From Actinoplanes couchii (GTDB lineage: Bacteria; Actinomycetota; Actinomycetes; Mycobacteriales; Micromonosporaceae): 64,000 nucleotides of DNA. How positions within the stretch are numbered: the first letter of the stretch is position 1; the number at the start of each line of letters is the position of its first letter. Below are positions 33,291-42,059 of this stretch, piece by piece. The notes beneath the pieces were generated by a model. It did no database searches. It worked only from the letters and a program-made list of their open reading frames with translations, and was not told where the DNA came from. The stretch spans positions 1 through 64,000 of the forward strand of contig NZ_BOMG01000115.1 in the NCBI RefSeq assembly GCF_016862075.1, in the 5' to 3' direction. The position numbers and the translations under genes were made by a program.

Positions 33291-34477
33291 CGATTCCGCC
33301 CGGTACGATCTTCCAACCGGGACACCCGGTTCCCCGAGAAACAGACCAGATAGTTCCCGTACGCCAACGGATAGTTCCCATCGGTGAAGTAGCGGCATCC
33401 CGGCCTGCTCGGACCATCCAACCGGACCGGCGCCTGCCGCCCGGGCAGCACCCGGATCGCAGCCGTCTGCGGCATACCGACCCACAGCCCGGCGAACGCC
33501 CGCTCCTCCATCGACGCGTCACGGACCGCCCAGGTGTAGAAGCCGGTCGCCATCACGAGCAGCACCGCAAACGGGATCACGACCGTACCTGCCAGCATCC
33601 GCCGGGCCCGGCGCCGCCGGGACCGGTAGTCGTCGTCGAGCCGCCCACCGTCCTGATCCAGGTCGGCCGGCACCTCGGCGACCACCTGGAACACACCATC
33701 GGTGACACCAGCCGTCAGCGAACCGCCGGCCTGCTCGAGACGCGCCGACAACATGACCAGCCCGGTGCCCGGCCGACCCGTAGCCGCCGGTTCCGGCACC
33801 GGGTTGGTGATCCTCACCCGCCGACCGGTGAAGGTGACGGTCACCGGAGCGCCGGGCGCGTGCCGGACGGCGTTGGACAGCGCCTCGGTGACGAGCCGGG
33901 CCACCAACGCTCCTCCGGGCACGGTGCCCCTGACCTCGAGGGCCATCCCCGCCTCCCGGGCCCGGCCGAGCACTGTCGCAACGTCGGCATCCGCATCGAC
34001 GTCCAGCAGATCCACGATGCGGCGTACGGTCTCGATCGCCGCCGCCGAACCCGCGCGAACCACCGCGGCCTTCGTCCGAGTCTCCGGATCCCGCGCCGTC
34101 ACCTGGATCCCGGCCGCCTGCAACGACAGCAGAGCCAGGTCATGCCCCAGCGTGTCGTGCAGGTCGGCAGCGATCCGGGCCCGCTCGTGCAGCCGCGCGT
34201 CGCGGGCGTGCGCCCAGCCCTGCTCGACGAACTCGCGACGCAACCGGCGGTAGGCCCCGGCCAGCGCCGCGAACACGGCGAGCACCACCACGACCTGATC
34301 GACGAGCCAGGACGCCGTGTCCTGGGTACGCGCGACGCCGACCGCGGCGGCCACCTCCACCACACTGAGCAGCGCGATCACCGCCCAGACGCGACTACGT
34401 CCCCCGCACACCAGGCAGCCGCCGACCACGGCTGCCGCCGCGAGCACGTACCACTGGCCCCACCCGTGCATGCCCAC
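33287..34477 (-). CDS. NarL-type sensor histidine kinase with extra C-terminal TM and outer domain
   Basis: A 396-residue kinase. Two to three N-terminal helices (residues about 8-75) precede HisKA_3 with the phospho-acceptor His107 in RIAADLHDTLGHDLALL. The HATPase domain has EALSNAVRHAP (N box) and GTGLVMLSARLEQAGG (G box). Unusually, a further helix (residues about 294-318) and a 78-residue tail with two cysteines (Cys361, Cys379) follow the ATPase, so the probable sensor domain is outside the membrane at the C-terminus. GTG at 34477 lies 3 bp after the permease stop; ATG at 34471 is an alternative. It is coupled to the response regulator. Confidence 0.9.
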   Translation of the reverse strand: MGMHGWGQWYVLAAAAVVGGCLVCGGRSRVWAVIALLSVVEVAAAVGVARTQDTASWLVDQVVVVLAVFAALAGAYRRLRREFVEQGWAHARDARLHERARIAADLHDTLGHDLALLSLQAAGIQVTARDPETRTKAAVVRAGSAAAIETVRRIVDLLDVDADADVATVLGRAREAGMALEVRGTVPGGALVARLVTEALSNAVRHAPGAPVTVTFTGRRVRITNPVPEPAATGRPGTGLVMLSARLEQAGGSLTAGVTDGVFQVVAEVPADLDQDGGRLDDDYRSRRRRARRMLAGTVVIPFAVLLVMATGFYTWAVRDASMEERAFAGLWVGMPQTAAIRVLPGRQAPVRLDGPSRPGCRYFTDGNYPLAYGNYLVCFSGNRVSRLEDRTGRNR

Positions 34478-34480
34478 ACC

Positions 34481-35188
34481 CTAAGCATCCCGGCGGGCCA
34501 GCAAGAACCCGGCCGTCAGCTGGGCGGCGGCGGTCCAGGCCGCAAAAACCCACAGATGGTGTACGCCGTCGCCGGACGCGAACGCGGCGGCCGCACCGGC
34601 CGGAAGATACTGACCGATCCGGGGGTCGACCAGTTGCAGTCCGATGAGCAACACGAACATCGTCGTCAGGGTGCCGGCGGCGCTGCGCAACCCGAACCCG
34701 GCCGCGACGGTGAACATGCAGGCCAGCATCGCGATCACGGCCAGCCGCAGGCACGCCGCGACCGGCTCACCGGTTCCCGCATGATCGTCCAGCACCAGCG
34801 TGGCGGCAGCCCAGCCGGCCGCCGCCGATGCCAGACCGGCGGCGAACCCGGCGACGGCGGCGACCGCGGTCTTGGCGAGCAGCACGTCACGTCGCCGAGG
34901 ACGGGCCAGCAAGGTGGACCGGATCATTCCGGTGCCGTACTCGGAGGTGACCACCAGCATCGCCAGCGCGACGAGAGCAAGCTGGCCGAGCTGCATCGCC
35001 TGCGTCAGCGGGTCCAGCACAGCCAGCGTCGCGGACCCGGGCAGACGTCCCTGTGCGACGTCGTACCGGAAATCGTTGGCCAGTGTCGTGGCCATGCCGA
35101 CGGTGAGAAGCACCGCGGCGACCACACAGAACCAGGGGGAGCGCAGCGACCAGGTCTTGCCCCACTCGGCGGTGATCGCGTTCCTCAT
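34481..35188 (-). CDS. ABC-2 type transporter permease
   Basis: 235 residues with six hydrophobic helices. The start RNAITAEWGKTWSLRSPW and the first-loop phrase TSEYGTGMIRSTLLARPRR are hallmarks of ABC-2 permeases of the bacteriocin/antibiotic-export type. Its ATG overlaps the ATP-binding subunit stop as ATGA. With that subunit and the downstream kinase/regulator pair it resembles BceAB/LiaRS-like cell-envelope stress or drug-efflux operons. The substrate is unknown. Confidence 0.9.
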   Translation of the reverse strand: MRNAITAEWGKTWSLRSPWFCVVAAVLLTVGMATTLANDFRYDVAQGRLPGSATLAVLDPLTQAMQLGQLALVALAMLVVTSEYGTGMIRSTLLARPRRRDVLLAKTAVAAVAGFAAGLASAAAGWAAATLVLDDHAGTGEPVAACLRLAVIAMLACMFTVAAGFGLRSAAGTLTTMFVLLIGLQLVDPRIGQYLPAGAAAAFASGDGVHHLWVFAAWTAAAQLTAGFLLARRDA

Positions 35189-36090
35189 GCCGCCACCGCC
35201 ACGTACTCGGCCTCGTTCTCGACCAGGCGGACGTACGCGTCCTCCAGGGTCGGCGCGTCGGTACGCAACTCGCGCAGCACCGCCCCGGCCTGCTGAGCCC
35301 GATGGCCCACCGTCGCCGCGGGCAGGCCGTGGACCCGCAGACGGTCCGCACCGACCTGCTCGCCGTGTTCACCCAGCGCCGCCGTCAGCAGCCGGAAGGA
35401 GCCGTCGTCCGCCGTCGCCACCTCGACGGTGGCGTGCTGCCCGCCGGTGAACTCGGCGATCGTCGCGTCTGCGAGCAGCCGGCCCCGGCCGAGCACCACG
35501 ACGCGGTCGGCGATCAGCGCCACCTCGCTCATCAGATGGCTGGAGACCAGGACCGTGCGCCCGTCACCGGCCCACCGCCGTACCAGTTCGCGCACCCACC
35601 GCACGCCGTCGGCGTCGAGGCCGTTGACCGGCTCGTCGAGGATGATCGTGCTCGGGTCGCCGAGCATCGCGCCGGCGATCCCGAGCCGCTGTGCCATCCC
35701 CAGCGAATAGGTTCCGGCACGTCTGCCGGCGACGGTACCGATCCCCACCGCCTCCACCACGGCCTCGACCCGGGCCCGCGGAAACCCGTTGTAGCGGGCC
35801 AGCGCCAGCAGGCCGGCACGCCCGGTACGCCGCGGGTGGAAGGCCCGCGCGTCCAGATGGGCGCCGACCAGCCGCAGCGGGTTGCGCAGCTCGGCGTACC
35901 GCCGGCCGTCGATCAGGGCGGTTCCGGAGGTGGGCCGGTCCAGGCCGAGCACCATGCGCATGGCGGTGGACTTCCCGGCGCCGTTGGGCCCGAGCAGAGC
36001 GGTGACCTTGCCCGATGGCACGGTCACCGTGACCCGGTCCACCGCCGTCCGGTCCCCATACCGTTTCGTCAGTTCGTGAAGCTCGATCAT
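35185..36090 (-). CDS. ABC transporter ATP-binding protein
   Basis: A 301-residue ATPase. Walker A GPNGAGKST, signature YSLGMAQRLGIAGAM, Walker B IILDEPVNGLD and the switch His in VLVSSHLMSE are all present, in the arrangement of DrrA/CcmA-type drug exporters. The C-terminal 80 residues form the usual regulatory extension. ATG at 36090 fits the family start (IELHELTKRYGDRTAV). It is the first gene of a four-gene operon with the permease, kinase and regulator. Confidence 0.93.
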   Translation of the reverse strand: MIELHELTKRYGDRTAVDRVTVTVPSGKVTALLGPNGAGKSTAMRMVLGLDRPTSGTALIDGRRYAELRNPLRLVGAHLDARAFHPRRTGRAGLLALARYNGFPRARVEAVVEAVGIGTVAGRRAGTYSLGMAQRLGIAGAMLGDPSTIILDEPVNGLDADGVRWVRELVRRWAGDGRTVLVSSHLMSEVALIADRVVVLGRGRLLADATIAEFTGGQHATVEVATADDGSFRLLTAALGEHGEQVGADRLRVHGLPAATVGHRAQQAGAVLRELRTDAPTLEDAYVRLVENEAEYVAVAA

Positions 36091-36406
36091 GGAATCTAGC
36101 GTCGCGGGGATTCCGGGCGCGCACATCTCCCGCCGGTCAGCGGCCACCTATGCCGTTCGGCATACCTCGCCCGGCCGCGGAGCGGCGGCCTGCACATGCG
36201 GCTCAGGGGTACGGGCAGAGGCGCGCGGTCCCTACCTGCCTGTTCTCCGGGGGGTGCCAACGTCGATGTCGGTACCGTTCGGACGGTCTTTGCTGCCGGA
36301 GTCGGCTGGTGGGACTGTCGGCGATGTCGGGTGCGCCACCGGAACGGGGTGGACACGACATTCATCTAGCTGTATCAATTTCCTGCGAAAGACGGGGGAG
36401 TTGTCG

Positions 36407-36994
36407 ATGGCGGATCCGATTGACCTGACAGGCATGTTCGGTGAGGGCTGGTGCGTGACGCTCACGCGCGGCGACGTGTTCGAGGCCTTGTCCGGTATGG
36501 AGGTCGATCCGGCGGACTGCCGGCCGGTGCCGACTCTGGCGGACGCTGCCGGGTTGACCTGGCCGGTTCCCGGGGTGTTGCTCGTCGCCCGCGAGATCGG
36601 TGCGGGCCTGACTCTCGTGCTGGAGTTCGACGGCTCCACGGGCTGGGTCGGCGCCGACCCCGACGTGCTGGCCGTCCTGTCCGCCACCGGTGGCATGGCG
36701 TGTTCCATCTACAAGAACCCCAACCGCGAGGAATTGTCGTACGCCGCCGACGCCGACCTGGTCACCGGCTTGGACCCGGCCACGTTCCGCCGCTGGGGCA
36801 GCGCGCCGGAGCGTTTCGACGACACCCTGCGCGCGGCCGGATTTCCCGGCCCGGACGGTGACGGCGGCAGCAGCGACATCCTCGGCCTGCCCCCGTCGCA
36901 GCGGGCCGTCGCCGCGATGACCGTGCTCACCGGGACCGCGCTGACGGCAGCGATGTTCGACGGCCCCTGGGCCGCGGGGCCCAGCGCCCACTGA
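36407..36994 (+). CDS. DUF6461-family protein
   Basis: 195 residues. GWCVTLTRGDVFEALSGM, LEFDGSTGWVGADPDVL and ADLVTGLDPATFRRWG are recognisable as the actinobacterial DUF6461 family; function is unknown. There is no signal peptide or membrane helix. GGGGGAG lies six bases before the ATG. The preceding 316 bp (36091-36406) hold no other gene; the upstream open frame there lacks coding character. Confidence 0.75.
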   Translation: MADPIDLTGMFGEGWCVTLTRGDVFEALSGMEVDPADCRPVPTLADAAGLTWPVPGVLLVAREIGAGLTLVLEFDGSTGWVGADPDVLAVLSATGGMACSIYKNPNREELSYAADADLVTGLDPATFRRWGSAPERFDDTLRAAGFPGPDGDGGSSDILGLPPSQRAVAAMTVLTGTALTAAMFDGPWAAGPSAH

Positions 36995-37009
36995 CGGCGA
37001 CCTCAGACT

Positions 37010-37029
37010 CCGGGCCCGTACCGGCCCGG
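37010..37029. terminator. hairpin after the DUF6461 gene
   Basis: CCGGGCC (37010-37016), six-base loop, GGCCCGG (37023-37029): a 7-bp GC stem 15 bp past the stop codon. No U-tract. Confidence 0.45.
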
Positions 37030-37069
37030 CAACCCATGTGCAGTTCGGCCAGAAGGTGAGGGGACCAGC

Positions 37070-38602
37070 TTGGCACCGTACCGCAGAACAGGGAAAACAA
37101 TGATCGCCGCAGCGGCCGCCGCGATGATCGTGGCCAGCACGTTGGCCGCGACCGAACCGGCAGCCGCCGCCGACCCGGCAGCCACCCCGAAGGAGGCGGC
37201 GGAGCGCTTCGAAGCGAACGTGACGCTGACCGAAGCCCAGTACCAGCAGATGCTCGACGAGGGAAAGCTGCGGGAGGCAGGCAAGACGACGCCGCCAGCG
37301 GTGTCGAAGCAGCAGACCGCGCAGCGGTCCACGGCGGTGGACACGGCGACACCACACGAGCCGGCACTGCCACCGGCGACCGCCGAACGGCAGGCCCGGC
37401 AGGCCGCCGCGCAGGAGGCGGCGACCTCCACCGACGAGGTCACCGTGACGGCCGCGCCGGCGATCGGCGACACCCCGGATCAGGCACTGGTGGACCAGTG
37501 CATGACCGACGACGCCGAGGACGGCTTCGGCCGGATCATGAACCGCTTCGTGTACTGCAAACGGTTCGAAACCTCGGTGAGCTTCTGGCGCTACCCGCTC
37601 GGCATCCCGGTGCTGGTCGGCCGGAACGAGTTCACCCTCGAACTGTTCGCCCATGGCGACGACCACGACCGGCGGATCCGGACGTTCGCCCGCGTGCAGG
37701 AGGGATCGGTCGACTACGACGTCTGGAGCCCGTTCGAGCGGCTGTTCGTTGCCCCGTACGTCCCGCTGGAACTCATCGCCAACTGCGTGGAGGACTTCAA
37801 CACGTGCGCCGCGACGCGGGGACCGGTGACGCTGCCGTTCGTGGTGTGGGACAACAGTGACGACTGGTACTACTGGGACATCCGCGGGCAGGAGTCCGCG
37901 GGTGTCGGCCGTGACAAGATCTCCTACGCACAGTGGTACGTGCAGTTCCGCGGCCTCGGCCCCGGCGTTCCGGATCCGGGACACAGCGCGTACCGCCAGA
38001 TCCGGTGCGACTCGGCCGACTACTTCAGGCTGGGTGCCGGGGTCTACCCGATGGCCTGCATCCACAACGAGGTGACACCGCACCTGACGATGAGTCGTTC
38101 GGACCTGGCGATCGGCGAGGTCGCCCGGCACATCGACCTGGCACAGCTGGAACCCAACCGGACGTACCCGCTGCTGGTGCCCTTGGGTTTCCCCGTCCCC
38201 CGGGACAAGGTGATCCCCGGCAGATACATCGCCGACGACGCTGCCGCGCCTGGTCTGCACCGGATCCGTGAGGCGGTGGACCCCGAGTACCAGGCGAACC
38301 GGGACCATGTGCGCGGTGCCTGTTACAAGGAGGGCCCGAACGCCGCCGAGTACGCCGATACCGGGCTGCCGGAACGACCGGACACCACTGTCGACCAGTG
38401 CGACGAGTACCCGATGGCTTCGACCCTGGAGGGCGCGGCCCATCCGGACTGGGACTTCTCGGTACGAGCCGTCGCGAAGAAGGCCAACAGCGACGCGGGC
38501 AACCTGGTCCGTGACTACTACGTGAACGACCGCATCCTGTCGGTGGACTTCACTCTGCCTCTGACCGACAACGACCGCTACTACGTCAACATCGTCGACT
38601 GA
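37070..38602 (+). CDS. secreted protein with C-terminal NucA/NucB deoxyribonuclease domain
   Basis: A 510-residue exported protein. TTG at 37070, six bases after GAGGGG, gives a signal peptide (MAPYRRTGKTMIAAAAAAMI, cleavage near AAAA-DP). A charged helical linker (residues 40-140) and a beta-rich middle region (about 145-390) follow. The end (about 410-510) is a NucA/NucB-type nuclease: NRDHVRGACYKEG and the active-site motif CDEYPMAST with Asp445-Glu446. Such enzymes are metal-independent or metal-dependent secreted DNases. The long N-terminal part is unusual for NucB and recalls toxin-like delivery modules. ATG at 37100 is an alternative start. Confidence 0.82.
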   Translation: MAPYRRTGKTMIAAAAAAMIVASTLAATEPAAAADPAATPKEAAERFEANVTLTEAQYQQMLDEGKLREAGKTTPPAVSKQQTAQRSTAVDTATPHEPALPPATAERQARQAAAQEAATSTDEVTVTAAPAIGDTPDQALVDQCMTDDAEDGFGRIMNRFVYCKRFETSVSFWRYPLGIPVLVGRNEFTLELFAHGDDHDRRIRTFARVQEGSVDYDVWSPFERLFVAPYVPLELIANCVEDFNTCAATRGPVTLPFVVWDNSDDWYYWDIRGQESAGVGRDKISYAQWYVQFRGLGPGVPDPGHSAYRQIRCDSADYFRLGAGVYPMACIHNEVTPHLTMSRSDLAIGEVARHIDLAQLEPNRTYPLLVPLGFPVPRDKVIPGRYIADDAAAPGLHRIREAVDPEYQANRDHVRGACYKEGPNAAEYADTGLPERPDTTVDQCDEYPMASTLEGAAHPDWDFSVRAVAKKANSDAGNLVRDYYVNDRILSVDFTLPLTDNDRYYVNIVD

Positions 38603-38616
38603 GCCATCCGACCGGT

Positions 38617-38652
38617 GCCGTTCGGCGTCCCTGGAGAGGGGCGTCGAACGGC
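38617..38652 (+). terminator. long hairpin after the nuclease gene
   Basis: GCCGTTCGGCGTCCCT (38617-38632), loop GGAG, AGGGGCGTCGAACGGC (38637-38652): a 16-bp stem in which two pairs are G-T wobbles. It begins 15 bp past the stop. Confidence 0.75.
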
Positions 38653-38837
38653 GCGCCGACGTGTTCCTGGTCTGCACCGCGTCGGCCGGGAGCGCTGAGC
38701 AGGACGCCTAGCGACCGCCCGTACCGGCAGCCTTGGCTCTGTAAATAAACCTTTGTGATTGGTGTTGACGTACACCACTGGACCGGGCGACCGTATCCAG
38801 ACGGCTCGGCATCTCTCCTGCGAAGGAACCCACCCCC

Positions 38838-40184
38838 ATGGGACTCACCCCCACCCGCAAGATCGCCTTTGGTACGGCCATGGCCGCGACTGTCGCCGCA
38901 TTCTCCGCCGTCGCGGTCGCCACCGCCCCCGGTAGCAGCGCCGCCGTCGGCTGTGGTGTGCTCTTCGACGACTTCGACTACTCGTCCCGCACCGACGCGG
39001 CACTGGGCCAGCGAGGGTGGAGCATCCGCAGCAATACCGGCGGCCCGGGAGTGAGCGGCGCACGCTGGCTGGCCGACAACGTGTCGTTCCCGACCGTGGA
39101 CGGGCAGAAGGTCGCCCAACTGAGAGCAGTCACCGACGGCACCGCGGGCGGCACCTCACACGCCGAGTTCTCCCAGAGCAACCGCCGCTTCTTCGAAGGC
39201 ACCTACCTGGCCCGGATCAAGTTCGCCGACGCCCCGGTCAGCGGCCCGGACGGCGATCATGTGAATCAGACCTTCTACACGATCTCCCCGCTGACCGCCC
39301 CGCGTGACCCGATGTACTCCGAGATGGACTTCTCCGAATACCTGCCCAACGGGGGCTGGGGCGAGCCGGGCCCGATCAACTACCAGACCACCTGGCACAC
39401 CTACGTCGCCGACCCCTGGTACGCCGACAACCAGAGCAGCAAACAGGCACGCAGCATCAACGGCTGGCACGACGTCATGGCCACCGTTTCCGACGGTCAC
39501 GTGCGCTACTACATCGACGGCGCGCTCGTCGGCGACCACTCCGGCAAGGTCTACCCCCGGCAGAACATGTCGATCGACTTCAACCAGTGGTTCATCGACC
39601 TGGCCGGGCACAGCGGCGGCACCAGCACCTACCTCCAGTCGATCGACTACCTCTACCACGCCAAACGACAGGTACTGAGTCCGGCGCAGGCATCCGCCGC
39701 GATCGGCGCCTACCGTTCCGCCGGCACCACACACGCCGACAACGTCGTCACCACGAACGACTGCGACCCCGGCGCGCCGCCCACCACCCCGCCGACGCCC
39801 GGCGCGACGATGCTGCAATCCACCTTCAGCGGCCGCTGCATCGACATCCCGAACGGCCTGCCGAACGACGGCACCCGTCTACAGATGTGGGACTGCAACG
39901 GCACCGACGCGCAGAAGTGGACACTCCACTCCGACGGCACCGTGCGGGCGATGGGCAAATGCATGGACCCGGCCGGTGGCGCCCTGACGAACGGCACCCC
40001 CCTCCAACTGGCCGACTGCAACACCAACCCGGTGCAACGGTTCACCCTCACCGCCGCCCGGACCCTGCTGAACATCTCCTCCGGCCGGTGCGCCGACATC
40101 AAGGACTGGGTCGGCACCAACGGCGCCACACTGCAACTCTGGGACTGCGCCGGCACCACCAACCAACTGTGGGGCAGACTCTGA
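38838..40184 (+). CDS. secreted GH16-like glucanase with ricin-type lectin domain
   Basis: A 448-residue exported protein. The signal peptide ends around AVATAPGSSAAV. Residues about 38-290 are a jelly-roll domain with the GH16-like catalytic signature SEMDFSEYLP (pattern E-x-D-x-x-E), RRFFEGTYLARIKF, and HTYVADPW / YYIDGALVG. After a Pro/Thr linker (PPTTPPTPG) residues about 320-448 form a ricin B/CBM13 trefoil with three QxW-type repeats (LQMWDCNG-QKW, LQLADCN-QRF, LQLWDCAG-QLW). It probably binds and cuts an extracellular beta-glucan. Confidence 0.88.
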   Translation: MGLTPTRKIAFGTAMAATVAAFSAVAVATAPGSSAAVGCGVLFDDFDYSSRTDAALGQRGWSIRSNTGGPGVSGARWLADNVSFPTVDGQKVAQLRAVTDGTAGGTSHAEFSQSNRRFFEGTYLARIKFADAPVSGPDGDHVNQTFYTISPLTAPRDPMYSEMDFSEYLPNGGWGEPGPINYQTTWHTYVADPWYADNQSSKQARSINGWHDVMATVSDGHVRYYIDGALVGDHSGKVYPRQNMSIDFNQWFIDLAGHSGGTSTYLQSIDYLYHAKRQVLSPAQASAAIGAYRSAGTTHADNVVTTNDCDPGAPPTTPPTPGATMLQSTFSGRCIDIPNGLPNDGTRLQMWDCNGTDAQKWTLHSDGTVRAMGKCMDPAGGALTNGTPLQLADCNTNPVQRFTLTAARTLLNISSGRCADIKDWVGTNGATLQLWDCAGTTNQLWGRL

Positions 40185-40221
40185 CCGGATCACGGGCACC
40201 CCTTCGAGCGCGCCGCGCTTT

Positions 40222-40665
40222 TCAGCCCTGGCCAGAGCGGCGTCGGCTGCGGTAGAGGCCGATGAAGGCGCCGGCCAGCGAAGCGGCTGCCAGGCCGTAC
40301 AGAAGCCAGGATGTTGCGGTGTAAAGGGGCTTGGGTCCGCGGTCGGGGCGAGCGTAAGTGCCGGGTGTGATCTCGCCGAGGGTGATGTCGTGACCGAGTT
40401 CGGTGGCGTCGGCGAAGCCGGGACGGTCGACCGCGACGGTCTCCTTGGTGCCGTCCGGCCAGGTCACCTCGAAGTCGCAGTGGCTGGCGTAGCCGAAGCC
40501 GTTGCGGGTGACCGGTCCCTGCTCGCTGCAGAACCCGACGTTCGCGATGCCGGAGCGTTTCGTGTCGGCGAAATCCGGTTGGCTCTGGCGGGCCGCGGTC
40601 AGGCCGGACAGCCAGAGGACGGGCGCGAGCAGGATCAGCAGCAGGGACAGCAGTGGGCGCCTCAT
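40222..40665 (-). CDS. small membrane protein, DUF6346-like
   Basis: 147 residues. An N-terminal helix (LLSLLLILLAPVLWLSGLTA) and a C-terminal helix (ATSWLLYGLAAASLAGAFIG) flank an external domain with NVGFCSEQGPVTRNGFGYAS and HCDFEVTWPDGTKETVAVDR, two cysteines included. This matches my recollection of DUF6346 proteins encoded beside ESX/WXG-type genes. The ATG overlaps the upstream stop as ATGA. Confidence 0.7.
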   Translation of the reverse strand: MRRPLLSLLLILLAPVLWLSGLTAARQSQPDFADTKRSGIANVGFCSEQGPVTRNGFGYASHCDFEVTWPDGTKETVAVDRPGFADATELGHDITLGEITPGTYARPDRGPKPLYTATSWLLYGLAAASLAGAFIGLYRSRRRSGQG

Positions 40666-41126
40666 CGGGATTCACCGAACGTCCGGGCCTTGAGTTGCAG
40701 CATCTTCAGGCTCTGGTCGTTGATCATGCGGGCTGCGGCGGCTCCGACGGCGGTACCGAACGCGTTCTCGTCCAGCGACCGCAGAGTACCGGCGGCGATG
40801 GAGACGTTCCAGGTCCGCATGCCCTGCACCGCGATGGTGATCCGGCCGTCCGGGGAGGTGCCGGTCGCGGTGAGCTGCTCGCGGCCTTCGTAGAAGTCGT
40901 GGTCCGCGTCGTTCTGCGGGGTGCCGTCACCCGACCAGTCGCCCTCGTCCTCGAGAGCCCGCTGGTAGAAACGGGTGCGTTCGGCCCACAGGAGCCGGGC
41001 GACCTGTTCGAGCCGGCCGGCGAGACCGCTCTCGGTGGCGCTGTCGTAGTAGCCGGAGGAGCCACCCAGAACACCGTCAAACCGGCCTTCGACATCCCGT
41101 CGGTGCCGCAGGACGGGTTCGCCCAC
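40662..41126 (-). CDS. YbaB-like hypothetical protein, N-terminus doubtful
   Basis: 154 codons from a GTG. The C-terminal two thirds (RLEQVARLLWAERTRFYQR, then GRITIAVQGMRTWNVSIAAG) look like genuine coding and recall YbaB/ESX-accessory proteins. The first about 30 codons are antisense to a + strand WXG-like fragment and are probably not original, so the gene may be 5'-truncated by a rearrangement near 41045. It overlaps the DUF6346-like gene by 4 bp and is likely co-translated with it. Confidence 0.5.
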   Translation of the reverse strand: MGEPVLRHRRDVEGRFDGVLGGSSGYYDSATESGLAGRLEQVARLLWAERTRFYQRALEDEGDWSGDGTPQNDADHDFYEGREQLTATGTSPDGRITIAVQGMRTWNVSIAAGTLRSLDENAFGTAVGAAAARMINDQSLKMLQLKARTFGESR

Positions 41127-41240
41127 ATCGACACGGCGGCCGACGCGCTGGCCGACTGGAACGGCCGCGCCGCCCGCGAGTTCAAGACCAACTACCTGGA
41201 CCCGGCGGGATCATGCGGGAGGAAGGGCTGGAACGGTTGA
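41060..41240 (+). pseudogene. 3' fragment of a WXG100/ESX-like gene
   Basis: The frame ending at TGA 41238-41240 encodes FDIPSVPQDGFAHIDTAADA and then LADWNGRAAREFKTNYLDP, a helix with the WNG turn of WXG-type secreted substrates. There is no start or N-terminal helix. It lies antisense to the front of the 40662 gene, which suggests a deletion or inversion junction in an ESX-associated cluster. Confidence 0.4.
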
Positions 41241-41361
41241 CGATGCGGCGGCCGGCCGCGCAGCTCGACACCGGCCCGGCTTCCTTTACGAGCTCCTGTC
41301 CGGCACACACGACCAGCGGATGCGCGGGGCCTCGGAGAGGCGGAGCGGCTGACCGCGTACG

Positions 41362-41964
41362 TCAGCAAAGGAGCTCGCGGGGTAGGGCGACGTTGAGCCA
41401 TGACTCGGATCGGTCGAGGGGCCAGCCGAGATCGTCGCTCCGGACGAAGTAGGCGGCGTTGCACAGGTAGAGCCAGAGGATGTCCGCGGCGTCGGCGGCG
41501 TCCAGGCCGTCGCGGAGCGCGCCCAGGGTGGCCAGTCGATCCGCTGTCAGCCGCAGGCCGTTGCGGAGACTGTCGTGGGCGATCTCCATCGCCTCCCGGA
41601 CGGCGGGTTCCTGCGGCGCGGCGGCGACGACCTGGCGCATCAGGGTGGACCACTGACCGAATCGGGCGCTCGTCCCGGCGACCACCAGCCTGATCAGGTG
41701 GCCGGGATCGGTGGCGGCCTGGATCTCGGCGAGCAGCCGGCCGTTCTCGGTGGAGTTCACGCTGGTTTCGATCAGCGTACGCAGCAGGCCGCTCTTGCCG
41801 CCGCCGACGGCGTAGACGGTTGCCGGTGCCACCCGGGCCGCCTCGGCGATCTGCTCCACCTTGGTCGCGTAGTAGCCCTGCTCGGTGAAGAACGAGCGCG
41901 CCGCGTCGAGGATCGCCTCACGGGTCATCCGGGCGTATTCGCTGCGGCGGTTGGTGGGGGACAT
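41362..41964 (-). CDS. TetR/AcrR-family regulator
   Basis: 200 residues. The N-terminal helix-turn-helix is clear (TEQGYYATKVEQIAEAARVA and ATVYAVGGGKSGLL). An all-helical ligand domain follows. It is divergent from an alpha/beta hydrolase 95 bp away with a perfect 24-bp palindrome between them, which is its probable operator. The ligand may be the hydrolase substrate or product. Confidence 0.9.
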   Translation of the reverse strand: MSPTNRRSEYARMTREAILDAARSFFTEQGYYATKVEQIAEAARVAPATVYAVGGGKSGLLRTLIETSVNSTENGRLLAEIQAATDPGHLIRLVVAGTSARFGQWSTLMRQVVAAAPQEPAVREAMEIAHDSLRNGLRLTADRLATLGALRDGLDAADAADILWLYLCNAAYFVRSDDLGWPLDRSESWLNVALPRELLC

Positions 41965-41997
41965 GACCCGATCTTAGATCAACCACATAGCGCTCTT

Positions 41998-42021
41998 ATC
42001 ATCAGAGTCGACTCTGATGAT
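41998..42021. promoter_or_regulatory. perfect 24-bp palindromic TetR operator
   Basis: The left half is ATCATCAGAGTC (41998-42009); the right half (42010-42021) is its exact reverse complement. It lies in the 95-bp divergent spacer, 34 bp from the TetR ATG and 39 bp from the hydrolase ATG, so one bound dimer pair could repress both promoters. Confidence 0.8.
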
Positions 42022-42059
42022 CATGCTACGGTCTGGCCATACCCGTACGAGGAGGTTCG

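Noticed and set aside
36362..38677. 771-codon open frame on the minus strand
   Set aside because: It is antisense to the DUF6461 and nuclease genes, has a His/Arg/Gly-rich composition without domains, and results from high GC third positions of the real genes.
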